From positions 372,001 through 436,000 of the forward strand of contig NZ_BDBD01000019.1 of NCBI RefSeq assembly GCF_001612805.1: a stretch of 64,000 nt of DNA, given 5' to 3'. The notes beneath the pieces are model-generated. The model was not told the DNA's origin and ran no database searches. It saw nothing but the letters and a program-made list of their open reading frames with translations. Source of the DNA: Nocardia coubleae NBRC 108252. Its GTDB lineage: Bacteria; Actinomycetota; Actinomycetes; Mycobacteriales; Mycobacteriaceae. A program made the translations under genes and the position numbers. Shown here piece after piece: positions 41,745-50,005 of the stretch. Each line of letters opens with the position of its first letter. Position 1 is the first letter of the stretch.

Positions 41745-42842
41745 TCACGATCCGTCGCCCTCTACGACAGCGAATCCGTTTTCGGACACCTCTAGGTCAC
41801 GTTTGCCGTCGTAGCTGCCGGTGGCACGTACCTGGGCGCCGGAACTGTGCGCGGCCAGCGCCACCGCATACTCGTCCGCGTTGCGTAGGCGCACGGTGAT
41901 GCGGCGCTGCCGCCCGGTGCTGGTATCGCCCACCCAGAGCAGACCGCGCACAATGGCTTTCGGACCCCCGTCGTTGTCCAGTCCGACGACTGCCCCTTCG
42001 ACCGTCGAGAGAGGCGTCTCACCGGAGGACAACTCGAGCATGTCGAGACCGCCGTGCAACTCGCGCCGCTCGGAGTGCGATGGAGGCAGATCGACGGCTG
42101 TATCGCGCAGCTCCGGGAGCCGGGACACTGCTGAGTGCGTGAACTCGACCGCGACATCGGGCCGCGGGACCTGTCGTGACCAATGGAAGCTCAACTCGAA
42201 CTGCGTCGGGTTCCGATCAGCCGACCCGAGCGCACCGAATGCCTCGATGGTTTCGTAGCGGATCTCACGCACCAACCCGAAAGCCATATCTGAGTCCAAA
42301 CTCGCCACTTCCCCGACGAGGGCAGCCACATCGAGCAGACGGACCGCAGAACTGCGACCTAGCCGTGAACCTGGGCCGCCGCTGAGAAAGATGTCGAAAC
42401 CGAATGGGCCGTCACGTGGCATCAACCTAGTTGCCGCGAGCAGCTGACTCACCGCCTCGCCGCGCAGTGTTCGAGTCGAGATCTCTCTTACCGCAGCCTG
42501 ATTCGCACAGGCCGTCAGCAATGATCGCAACGCGGTCAATGCGGCGGCACCCATGTCGAGCGAGAACTCGTCGCCCGCGCGATAACCGATCACATCCACA
42601 CCGCCGGAGACGATATCGCGCGCCACTATCTCCATGGTGCGTTGCTCGGCATCGGCGACACACCGCACCAGCGCCCGCATCCGCGCCTCGAAGTCGGCCA
42701 CTTCGGCCCCGGGCACCAGCACGTCGAATTCACCGTGTGACCAGACGTGCCCGTTGCGCCAATCCTCGCGAGGTTGCCAGCCCTGGGCCTGGAGATATCC
42801 GATCACGTCTGCGCGCCGGAGCATGGCCGCCATGGCTCTCAA
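41745..42842 (-). CDS. unrecognised 365-aa protein of the HerA cassette
   Basis: The frame opens with a TTG at 42842 overlapping the nuclease stop (TTGA); ATGs at 42833 and 42824 are alternatives. The N-terminal ~45 residues (VIGYLQAQGWQPREDWRNGH, then SHGEFDVLVPG) loosely recall the HicA/YcfA-type small alpha-beta fold. A helical middle follows, with SGGPGSRLGRSSAVRLLDVA near 155-175. Residues ~270-360 are beta-rich (KAIVRGLLWVGD, RRITVRLRNADEY, QVRATGSYDGKRDLEV), like an OB-fold or SH3-type barrel. No catalytic motif is evident. A nucleic-acid sensor or adaptor role is only a guess from its place between nuclease and ATPase. Confidence 0.5.
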   Translation of the reverse strand: MRAMAAMLRRADVIGYLQAQGWQPREDWRNGHVWSHGEFDVLVPGAEVADFEARMRALVRCVADAEQRTMEIVARDIVSGGVDVIGYRAGDEFSLDMGAAALTALRSLLTACANQAAVREISTRTLRGEAVSQLLAATRLMPRDGPFGFDIFLSGGPGSRLGRSSAVRLLDVAALVGEVASLDSDMAFGLVREIRYETIEAFGALGSADRNPTQFELSFHWSRQVPRPDVAVEFTHSAVSRLPELRDTAVDLPPSHSERRELHGGLDMLELSSGETPLSTVEGAVVGLDNDGGPKAIVRGLLWVGDTSTGRQRRITVRLRNADEYAVALAAHSSGAQVRATGSYDGKRDLEVSENGFAVVEGDGS

Positions 42843-43339
42843 CGCGGCGATCCAGCGACGAGCGCGCGCAGCGCCGGGACATCGAGGATATTGCTGAGCG
42901 GGATATGAACCGACACTTTGCGTTTAGCGTCGTCGGCAGGGAAACGGGTGCGGTCGCGCAGCGAGAGAAAGTACCCGCAGTGCCGCAGCAGCAGCGCCCC
43001 CGTGACCGTGTCCGCGAACTGGGTCGCGACAGCGGGCACATGCACCGCGAAAAGGTAACGAGGAATGGCGAAGTCGGACCCCGCGAGCTGGTTGAACTGA
43101 GTGTGACTCAGCCCGGGAAACACCAGCTGCCCCTGCCGGTATCGCGGGCGCGACACGGTCTTTATCTGGACCTCGATCTGCGGCGAGATCCCGAACCGTG
43201 TGCGCCCCGGCTGCTTGATACAAAGGTCGACACCGTCGACGTCCACATCGTCGGTAGACCACACCAGCCCCGCCGCCGAAGCCAGCACCCGCACGTAGTC
43301 GTGCCCGAATTTCCCCTGATGATGATTGGGATCGAGCAC
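42839..43339 (-). CDS. DUF4365-like PD-(D/E)XK nuclease of the HerA cassette
   Basis: 166 aa. The GTG at 43339 was chosen because a perfect AGGAGG lies six bases upstream; the frame reaches a GTG at 43360. The N-terminus GKFGHDYVRVLASAAGLVW and the core DVDGVDLCI then IEVQIKTVSR fit DUF4365, with candidate catalytic Asp38 and the variant E-x-Q-x-K (Glu56, Gln58, Lys60) of PD-(D/E)XK nucleases. It is first in the operon and coupled to the 365-aa gene through a TTGA overlap. Nuclease plus HerA motor in one operon is a recurring phage-defence layout. Confidence 0.65.
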   Translation of the reverse strand: MLDPNHHQGKFGHDYVRVLASAAGLVWSTDDVDVDGVDLCIKQPGRTRFGISPQIEVQIKTVSRPRYRQGQLVFPGLSHTQFNQLAGSDFAIPRYLFAVHVPAVATQFADTVTGALLLRHCGYFLSLRDRTRFPADDAKRKVSVHIPLSNILDVPALRALVAGSPR

Positions 43340-43450
43340 CGCGCCCCTCCTGGCCCCCACCCGACACTATCGAGAGCGAACTGTAGCCTGTGCCGACGAG
43401 ACACGCTGAGGTTCAGCATTTTTCACGCCGACGGTCGGCATGTCACGGTA

Positions 43451-43477
43451 CGGGCGCACCGGGATCCGGCGCGCCCG
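43451..43477 (-). terminator. metE terminator hairpin
   Basis: Stem CGGGCGC / GCGCCCG (43451-43457, 43471-43477) with an inner CCGG-GAT-CCGG continuation, 13 nt after the metE stop. It separates metE from the downstream HerA cassette, whose promoter would lie within about 43345-43450. Confidence 0.65.
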
Positions 43478-43490
43478 TGGAGTGCCCTGC

Positions 43491-45821
43491 CTATTCCGTG
43501 GCGGAGGCGGCCACCTCTGCTTCGGCTGCCAGTGCCCGCCGGCGCACCCGCCGGGCCGCAGCTACCATATTGCGCAGCGACGGATCCAGCTGCCAGTAGT
43601 GGCGGGTTTTCAGACCACCGTCTGGGTTGGCCCACAACCGTTGTGGGGTAACCGCTTTGGCTGCCTGGGTGAGGAGTTCGTCGAGTTCGTCGATGTCGGG
43701 GATGCGGGCCGAGCGGCTTTCGTAGACGCCGGGGCCGACGCCGTGGCTGAGGCCGTGGCCGGTGGCGGCGTCCTCGGTGAGGGCCTGCATGACCCATTCG
43801 ATCGAGCGGGTCGCGACGATCGCGGTGACGTCGGCGTCGAGTTGTTCGATCGCGTCCACCACCTCGGTGCGGCCGGAATAGCCGATGTGGGTGTGGATCT
43901 GGGTGTCGGGGCGCACGCCGGAGGTGGCGAGTTTGAACGCGCCGACCGCCCAGCGCAGGTACTCTTCGCGACCCTGTGGGCGCGCGGGGAGCAGCTCTCG
44001 GATGGCCGGTTCGTCGACCTGGATGATGGCGATGCCCGCCTTCTCCAGATCCACCACCTCGTCGCGGATCGCCAGCGCCACCTGGTCGGCCGTCTCGTAG
44101 AGCGGCTGATCCTGGCGGACGAACGAGCGCGCCAGCATGGTGACCGGCCCGGTGACCATGCCCTTCACCGGCTTGTCGGTGAGCGACTGGGCGTAGGTTG
44201 TCCAGTCCACCGACATGGGCGCGGGCCGGGCCACGTCGCCGTAGATGATCGGCGGCCGCACGCAGCGCGAACCGTAGACCTGCACCCAGCCGAAGCGGGT
44301 GGTCGCCATGCCGTCGAGCTGTTCGGCGAAGAACTGGATCATGTCGTTGCGTTCGTGCTCACCGTGGACGAACACGTCGAGACCGATGTCCTCCTGCAAC
44401 CGGATCGTCGCCTCGATCTCGGCTTCGACCTGCTTGCGGTAGTCCTGCTCGGACAACCGGCCCGCGGCGACTTCGTGACGCGCCTGCCGCAACCGGCTGC
44501 TCTGCGGGAACGACCCGAGCGTGGTGGCCGGGACCAAGGGCAGGTTCAGGCGTTCCTGCTGGGCGGCGGCCCGCTCGGCATAGGGCACCCGTTCGCGCAT
44601 GTCCGGCGTGATCGCGTACACCCGCTGCCGCACGGCGTGCTTCTGCTTGAAGTGCACCGAGGTGGGCCGCTTACGCCACTTCTCCGACGGGCCCTCGGTG
44701 AGCGCCTTCGCCAGCGAGACGACCTCGCCGACCTTCTGTTTCGCGAAGGCGAGCCGGTCGGCGACATTGCCCTCGATGTCGTATTCGGCGAGCACGTCGT
44801 AGGGCACGTGCAGCAGGGTGGTGCCGGTCGACACCACCAGATCGGGGCACACCTCGGCGAGGGAGTTCAGGTAGTTCAGCGTCACGTAACGATCGGCGCG
44901 CCACACATTGGTGCCGCTGATGACGCCGGCGTAGATCCGCTTGCGGCGGATGCCGGGGATCTCGGCGAGCTCCTCGGGCGTCATCCGGTAGGACGCCAGG
45001 TCCAGCCCGATGGCCTCCACATTGCTGGCCGCCAGGATTCGCAGCGCCTCACCGAAGTCGCCGTACTGGCCGGTGACCAGGATGCGCGGGCGCAGCGGCG
45101 CCTTCGACAACCGCTGATACGTCTTCTCGAACGCCGCGAGCGCCGCGTCGGACTGCTCCCCCGTGAAACACGGTTCGTCGAGCTGCACACAGGTCGACCC
45201 GCGCTTGGCGAGCAGTTCGAACAGTTCCTCGTAGAACGGCAGCAGCTTGTCGAGCAGGCTCAGCGTGTCGAACTCCGCTTCGCCGGGCACCTGCCCCGCC
45301 TTGGACAGCAGCAGCAACGACACCGGCCCGAGCACCACCGGGCGCAGTTCGATCCCGCGCGCCATCGCCCGGTCCCACTCGTCGAGCAGGGCCTCGGGGT
45401 GCAGCGAGAACGTGGAGTCGGCGTCGAGTTCGGGCTGCCGGTAGTGGTAGTTGGTGCCGAAGAAGCGCACCAGCTCCAGCGGCGGCAGATCCGGGTTACC
45501 CCGCGCCATCAGGAAGTAGAAGTCCAGCGGATGCAGGCCCTCCTGATGCGGCTTGAACCGCGACGGCACCGCACCGAACAGCAGCGCGTTGTCGAGGATG
45601 TGGTCGTAGAAGGAGAAGGTGTTGCCCGGCACCTGGGTGAGCCCGGTGGCGGCCAGCTCGTCGAACTGACGCTCCTGGATGTCCCGGCCTACCGCGAGCA
45701 GCTCCTCCCGCTCGAGCGACCCACGCCAGTACGACTCCAGCGCGCGCTTGAGTTCCCGGTGCGGACCGATCCGCGGATATCCGAGAACGCTCGACCCGAA
45801 TCCATCGGTGACGTTGACCAT
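43491..45821 (-). CDS. metE: cobalamin-independent methionine synthase
   Basis: 776 aa from the ATG at 45821, with GGAAAGGGA upstream. It transfers a methyl group from 5-methyltetrahydropteroyl-triglutamate to homocysteine. The N-terminal half opens with GYPRIGPHRELKRALESYW. The C-terminal catalytic half has TTLGSFPQ, VHGEHERNDMIQFFAEQL, GWVQVYGSRCVRPP, a QVDEPAIRE segment and HTHIGYS, including zinc-ligand positions. The length is normal. It lies between the fadB2-like gene and the HerA cassette, a place metE does not occupy in mycobacteria. No cobalamin riboswitch boxes were found in its 220-nt leader. Confidence 0.95.
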   Translation of the reverse strand: MVNVTDGFGSSVLGYPRIGPHRELKRALESYWRGSLEREELLAVGRDIQERQFDELAATGLTQVPGNTFSFYDHILDNALLFGAVPSRFKPHQEGLHPLDFYFLMARGNPDLPPLELVRFFGTNYHYRQPELDADSTFSLHPEALLDEWDRAMARGIELRPVVLGPVSLLLLSKAGQVPGEAEFDTLSLLDKLLPFYEELFELLAKRGSTCVQLDEPCFTGEQSDAALAAFEKTYQRLSKAPLRPRILVTGQYGDFGEALRILAASNVEAIGLDLASYRMTPEELAEIPGIRRKRIYAGVISGTNVWRADRYVTLNYLNSLAEVCPDLVVSTGTTLLHVPYDVLAEYDIEGNVADRLAFAKQKVGEVVSLAKALTEGPSEKWRKRPTSVHFKQKHAVRQRVYAITPDMRERVPYAERAAAQQERLNLPLVPATTLGSFPQSSRLRQARHEVAAGRLSEQDYRKQVEAEIEATIRLQEDIGLDVFVHGEHERNDMIQFFAEQLDGMATTRFGWVQVYGSRCVRPPIIYGDVARPAPMSVDWTTYAQSLTDKPVKGMVTGPVTMLARSFVRQDQPLYETADQVALAIRDEVVDLEKAGIAIIQVDEPAIRELLPARPQGREEYLRWAVGAFKLATSGVRPDTQIHTHIGYSGRTEVVDAIEQLDADVTAIVATRSIEWVMQALTEDAATGHGLSHGVGPGVYESRSARIPDIDELDELLTQAAKAVTPQRLWANPDGGLKTRHYWQLDPSLRNMVAAARRVRRRALAAEAEVAASATE

Positions 45822-45855
45822 GAACGGGACATCCCTTTCCATCACCTGCGTGGTC

Positions 45856-45870
45856 GCCCGGCAACCGGGC
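45856..45870 (-). promoter_or_regulatory. small hairpin in the metE leader
   Basis: Six-bp stem GCCCGG / CCGGGC with a 3-nt loop, 35-49 nt upstream of the metE ATG. It could be a leader structure; there is no link to a known riboswitch class. Confidence 0.3.
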
Positions 45871-45987
45871 GCCGCGCAATTACTGCGCTCGACGAGTAGC
45901 CGGTTCGCGCGTGCACGAACGGCCTACAGCAGCTTAAGCCGAGCGGTCGGCAGTGTGCCGTTCCCCCTGCAAACACCCCCGGAAACA

Positions 45988-46031
45988 CCGACGGCCACCT
46001 TCGTCTCGTCGGGGAGGAAGGCGGCCGTCGG
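45988..46031 (-). terminator. terminator of the 3-hydroxyacyl-CoA dehydrogenase gene
   Basis: Nine-bp outer stem CCGACGGCC (45988-45996) / GGCCGTCGG (46023-46031) plus partial inner pairing, starting 10 nt after the stop codon. Confidence 0.75.
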
Positions 46032-46041
46032 TGCGTGGAAC

Positions 46042-46908
46042 CTAGTTTCCGTACTGGTAGAAACCGGCGCCGGTCTTCTTACCGAGCAAACCGGCTTCCA
46101 CCATGCGCATGAGCAGCGGCGGCGCGGAGTACAGCGGCTCCTTGAACTCGGCGTACATCGAGTCCGCGATCGACTTCACCGTGTCGAGCCCGACGAGGTC
46201 GGTCAGCGCCAGCGGCCCCATCGGATGCGCACACCCGAGCACCATGGCCTTGTCGACGTCTTCCTTGGTGGCGAACCCCGACTCGACCATGCGGATGGCC
46301 GAGAGCAGGTACGGAACCAGCAGCGCGTTGACGACGAACCCGGACCGGTCGGCCGACCGGACGACCTGCTTGCCGAGGATGTCGGCGGCGAACGCCTCGG
46401 CCCGCTTGGCAACAGGCTCACTGGTCTTGAGCGTGGTGACCAGCTCCACCAGCGGCAGCACCGGCACCGGGTTGAAGAAGTGCAGACCGACCACGCGCTC
46501 GGGATTGGCGGTGGCGACGGCGATCTTCATGATCGGGATGGAGGAGGTGTTGGAGGCGAGCACGGCGTCGGGGTCGGTGACGACCTTGTCCAGCTCGCTG
46601 AAGATGGCCGTCTTGACCTCTTCGTTCTCGACAACGGCCTCGACGACCAGCTGACGGTCGGCGAAGTCACTGAGGTCGGAGGTGAAGCGCAACCGCCAGG
46701 CGGCCTGCTCGCGCTCGCGCTCGGTGATCTTGCCGCTGCTGACGCCACGATCGAGCGAACGCAGGATGCGCGCACGACCGGCGGCGGCCAGTTCACGGGT
46801 GGTTTCGTAGACGAGGACGTCGACGTGCGCGCGTGCGCACACTTCCGCGATACCCGCGCCCATCTGTCCGGCGCCGATAATGCCGACGCGCTGAATCTTG
46901 TCGCTCAC
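46042..46908 (-). CDS. 3-hydroxybutyryl-CoA dehydrogenase (FadB2-like)
   Basis: 288 aa from the GTG at 46908, preceded by AGGAG. NAD-binding GIIGAGQMGAGIAE (9-22), catalytic histidine in GLHFFNPVPVLPLVE, SNTSSIPI, and a C-terminal helical dimerisation domain with DRSGFVVNALL and HPMGPLALTDLVGLD. It oxidises (S)-3-hydroxyacyl-CoA to acetoacetyl-CoA-type products in beta-oxidation or butanoate metabolism. It follows aceA as in M. tuberculosis (Rv0467-Rv0468), but strong hairpins between them suggest separate units. Confidence 0.92.
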   Translation of the reverse strand: MSDKIQRVGIIGAGQMGAGIAEVCARAHVDVLVYETTRELAAAGRARILRSLDRGVSSGKITEREREQAAWRLRFTSDLSDFADRQLVVEAVVENEEVKTAIFSELDKVVTDPDAVLASNTSSIPIMKIAVATANPERVVGLHFFNPVPVLPLVELVTTLKTSEPVAKRAEAFAADILGKQVVRSADRSGFVVNALLVPYLLSAIRMVESGFATKEDVDKAMVLGCAHPMGPLALTDLVGLDTVKSIADSMYAEFKEPLYSAPPLLMRMVEAGLLGKKTGAGFYQYGN

Positions 46909-47003
46909 GGTCCCGCTCCTGGGGTAGTTGGCGGCTGGCGCCGCGGATTTCGGCCCGGTTCGGGTCACAGACCTCCGCGGTTCGCGACCCACGATATAGG
47001 GAT

Positions 47004-47058
47004 GCCCTCCCCTGCCGGGGCTGATCGGCAGGGGAGGGCGTACACCCCTACTGGTGTA
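47004..47058 (-). terminator. tandem terminator hairpins after aceA
   Basis: A perfect 14-bp stem GCCCTCCCCTGCCG / CGGCAGGGGAGGGC (47004-47039, 8-nt loop), with a second small stem TACACC / GGTGTA (47041-47058) between it and the aceA stop at 47087. Confidence 0.85.
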
Positions 47059-47086
47059 GAGGAAATCCGTTGCTAGTCAAAGCAAC

Positions 47087-48376
47087 TCAGTGGAACTGAC
47101 CCTCTTCGGTCGAGCCCTTGAGGGCTGCGGTCGAGGTGTTGGGGTCAACGGTGGTGGCGATGGTGTCGAAGTAGCCGGCACCGACCTCACGCTGGTGCTT
47201 GATGGCGGTGAAGCCACGCTCGGCGGCGGCCTTGAACTCGCGCTCCTGCAGGTCGACGAACGCGGTCATGCCCTCGCGAGCGTAGCCGTGCGCCAGGTCG
47301 AACATGCCGTAGTTGAGCGAGTGGAAGCCGGCCAGGGTGATGAACTGGAACTTGAAGCCCATCGCGCCGAGCTCACGCTGGAACTTCGCGATGGTCGCGT
47401 CGTCCAGGTGCGCCTTCCAGTTGAACGAAGGCGAGCAGTTGTAGGCCAGCAGCTGGTCCGGGAACTCGCTGCGAACCGACTCGGCGAACTTGCGCGCGAC
47501 CTCGAGGTCCGGCACGCCGGTCTCCATCCAGATGAGGTCGGCGTAGGGGGCGTAGGCCTTGGCACGCGCGATGCAGGGCTCGATGCCGTTCTTCACACCG
47601 AAGAAGCCCTCGGCGGTACGGGTGCCGTCCAGGAACTCGCGGTCGCGCTCGTCCACATCGGAGGTGATGAGGGTGGCGGCCTCGGCGTCGGTGCGGGCGA
47701 TGATCACCGACGGCACGTCGGCCACATCTGCTGCGAGGCGCGCAGACGTCAGTGTACGGATGTGCTGCTGGGTGGGGATCAGCACCTTGCCACCGAGGTG
47801 GCCGCACTTCTTCTCCGAGGCGAGCTGGTCTTCCCAGTGCACGCCCGCGGCGCCGGCCGCGATCATGGCCTTCTGCAGCTCGTAGGCGTTCAGGGCGCCA
47901 CCGAAGCCGGCCTCGGCGTCGGCGACGATCGGGGCCAGCCAGTTCTTGACCGAGGTGTCACCCTCGACCTTGGCGATCTCGTCGGCGCGCAGCAGCGCGT
48001 TGTTGATGCGACGGACCACCGAGGGGACCGAGTTCGCCGGGTACAGCGACTGGTCGGGGTAGGTGTGGCCGGACAGGTTCGCGTCACCGGCGACCTGCCA
48101 ACCCGACAGGTAGATGGCCTTCAGGCCGGCGCGAACCTGCTGCACGGCCTGGTTGCCGGTGAGGGCGCCGAGGGAGTTGATGTAGTCCTCGTTGTTCACG
48201 AGGTCCCACAGGATCTCCGAACCACGACGCGCGAGGGTGTGCTCCTCGACGACAGTGCCCTGCAGCTTGGAAACCTGCTCGGCGGTGTAGTTGCGGGTAA
48301 TGCCCTTCCAGCGCGGGTTGGTGTCCCAATCCTGCTGGATTTCCGCAGCGGTCTTCGGGGTGCCGGCAGTCGACAT
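47087..48376 (-). CDS. aceA: isocitrate lyase
   Basis: 429 aa from the ATG at 48376, close to mycobacterial ICL1. It splits isocitrate to glyoxylate and succinate, opening the glyoxylate shunt needed for growth on fatty acids and acetate. The catalytic loop KKCGHLGGK has Cys191. Other hallmarks are GWQVAGDAN, YPDQSLYPANSVP, ADAEAGFGG, GVHWEDQ, IARTDAEAA and YNCSPSFNWKAHL. A long upstream region holds a RamB-like site. The gene may also relate functionally to the glyoxylate made by the purine-degradation island. Confidence 0.97.
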   Translation of the reverse strand: MSTAGTPKTAAEIQQDWDTNPRWKGITRNYTAEQVSKLQGTVVEEHTLARRGSEILWDLVNNEDYINSLGALTGNQAVQQVRAGLKAIYLSGWQVAGDANLSGHTYPDQSLYPANSVPSVVRRINNALLRADEIAKVEGDTSVKNWLAPIVADAEAGFGGALNAYELQKAMIAAGAAGVHWEDQLASEKKCGHLGGKVLIPTQQHIRTLTSARLAADVADVPSVIIARTDAEAATLITSDVDERDREFLDGTRTAEGFFGVKNGIEPCIARAKAYAPYADLIWMETGVPDLEVARKFAESVRSEFPDQLLAYNCSPSFNWKAHLDDATIAKFQRELGAMGFKFQFITLAGFHSLNYGMFDLAHGYAREGMTAFVDLQEREFKAAAERGFTAIKHQREVGAGYFDTIATTVDPNTSTAALKGSTEEGQFH

Positions 48377-48871
48377 CTCTGACTCCACTTCCTCGGTGTG
48401 GTCGGTGCTCCGCGCTGTCCGGCCGTTCAAACAACCGGCGGCTGAACGCTTTCGGTTGCACGGGTCGTACTGCTGAAGCAATTTGCAGGCTTGCTAGGAC
48501 TAGCTAGGGCCTGAGGGGTGTACTTCCAAACAATGGCATACCCGGAAATAGCCGTCTACCTGTTGGTTGTGTGAATCTCAGCTAGGTTTGCCGCCGCTGT
48601 TGCTAACTTTGCGAAATTTGCCCTGTGATTGCAAGCACTGCGGCTACCGATGGGTAGTGCTGACCAGGAGTTTTAGCATAACGCCCGTACTGTTAGCGAT
48701 CTTCGGTCGGGTGGGTGCCGATGCTCTCGAGCCTTCCAGGCTGTGAGTCGTTTCACACACCACGCCGGGCGTCGATCATGTGCGTGTCGTCACTCCGCAA
48801 CGCCCGCCCGGCGTGTCACCCCTGTGGCGCACGGGGCAGAATCGGACTGTCCGACGAAGGGAAGAGGGACC
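48377..48871. other. 495-nt divergent regulatory region between aceA and secreted lipase
   Basis: No protein-coding frame is supported. The region is noticeably AT-richer near 48540-48700. It contains a RamB-like site (48600-48612), a GCAATTTGC-type repeat near 48477-48485, the palindrome-rich GCTAGGACTAGC at 48493-48504, and the promoters of both flanking genes, which could not be placed precisely. Confidence 0.5.
48600..48612 (-). promoter_or_regulatory. RamB-like operator upstream of aceA
   Basis: Read leftward the site is GCAAAGTTAGCAA, one mismatch from the GCAAAGTTTGCAA core I recall for RamB of Corynebacterium and Mycobacterium, which controls aceA/icl1. It lies ~225 nt from the start codon. 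Confidence 0.45.
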
Positions 48872-50005
48872 GTGCGCAAGTCGAGGATGCTGACGATCGC
48901 GGCGATGGCCGCGCTGACCGTGCTGCCGGTCGTTCCGGCGCACGCCGGACCCACCGGCGGGCAGGTTGTCTCGGTAGAGGCCCTGTCGGCCGCGGCGACA
49001 CTGCCGGGTTCGGCCCGCGCCGAGCGGTTGATCTACCGCTCGACCACCGCGGGCGACCAGCCGACCACCACCGGTGCCGCCGTGTACTTCCCGCCGGGCG
49101 AAGCGCCCGCGGGCGGCTGGCCGGTGATTGCCTGGGCCCACGGCACCGTCGGGCTCGGCGACGACTGCGCCTACAGCGTGGCCGGTCCGGCCGCCGTCGA
49201 ACGCGACTGGGCTTACCTCGGCACCTGGCTGAAGCAGGGCTACGCCGTCGTCGCGGCCGACTACGCCGGTCTCGGCGGTCCGGGCGAGCACCCGTATCTG
49301 AACGGCGTCGTGGAGGCGCGCAATGTGGTCGACGCCGTGCGCGCCGCGACCGCGCAATACCCGTCGCTGTCGAACAAGTGGGCCGTGGTCGGCCAGTCGC
49401 AGGGCGGCGGCGCCGCGGTGTTCACCGCCCGCTACGCCACCGAGTTCGGCGGCCCCGAACTCGACTACCGCGGTGCCGTCGGCACGGGCGTGCCCGCCTA
49501 CATCGAGGACGTCATCGGCCTCGTCGGCCCGGGTGTGCCCCCGATCGCCCTGAGCTCGCACCTGACCGCCTACGTCCTGTACATCCTCAGCGGCCTGCGC
49601 ACCACCTACCCCGACCTCGACATCGACGGTCTGCTCACCGACACCGGCCGCACCTGGCTCGAGCGCGCCCAGACCGCCTGCATCGGCCCCCTCGGCGACG
49701 AACTCGCCGCCGCCAAGCCGTCGGTGGGAAGCATGTTCGCCCGCCCGCTGTCGTCCATCCCGAACCTGCGCGGCCTGCTCGGCGAGTACATGGGCCTGCC
49801 CGAATCCGGCTACGACCGCCCGCTGCTGCTGGCTCAGGGCCTGCGCGACACCGACGTGGTCACCCCCGCGACCCTGCGCTACTTCGCGGTGCTCGAGGCC
49901 AACCGCCAGCCGGTGACCACCCGCACCTACCCCACCGACCACGACGGCACGGTCAACGCCTCACTGGTCGACTCGCTCCCGTTCGTCCGGGACCTGTTCG
50001 CCTGA
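48872..50005 (+). CDS. secreted LIP-family lipase/esterase
   Basis: 377 aa from the GTG at 48872, after a GGGAAGAGGGA stretch. The Sec signal peptide covers residues ~1-26 (MLTIAAMAALTVLPVVPAHAG). Mature landmarks are AWAHGTVGLGDDC, VAADYAGLGGPG, nucleophile elbow GQSQGG (Ser176), LAQGLRDTDVVTP acid loop and TDHDGTVNAS histidine. It is the same broad family as the lipase at 8.2 kb but clearly diverged. The last 45 nt overlap the end of the convergent puuE gene. Confidence 0.85.
   Translation: MRKSRMLTIAAMAALTVLPVVPAHAGPTGGQVVSVEALSAAATLPGSARAERLIYRSTTAGDQPTTTGAAVYFPPGEAPAGGWPVIAWAHGTVGLGDDCAYSVAGPAAVERDWAYLGTWLKQGYAVVAADYAGLGGPGEHPYLNGVVEARNVVDAVRAATAQYPSLSNKWAVVGQSQGGGAAVFTARYATEFGGPELDYRGAVGTGVPAYIEDVIGLVGPGVPPIALSSHLTAYVLYILSGLRTTYPDLDIDGLLTDTGRTWLERAQTACIGPLGDELAAAKPSVGSMFARPLSSIPNLRGLLGEYMGLPESGYDRPLLLAQGLRDTDVVTPATLRYFAVLEANRQPVTTRTYPTDHDGTVNASLVDSLPFVRDLFA

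Noticed and set aside
37926..43490. Prophage or transposon carrying the HerA cassette
   Set aside because: No integrase, transposase, terminal repeats or phage structural genes seen at either side; the boundary with the ZIP gene is only 6 nt.
45822..46041. Cobalamin or SAM riboswitch in the metE leader
   Set aside because: The B12-box and the conserved SAM-riboswitch core could not be found on the metE strand; only a small 6-bp hairpin is present.
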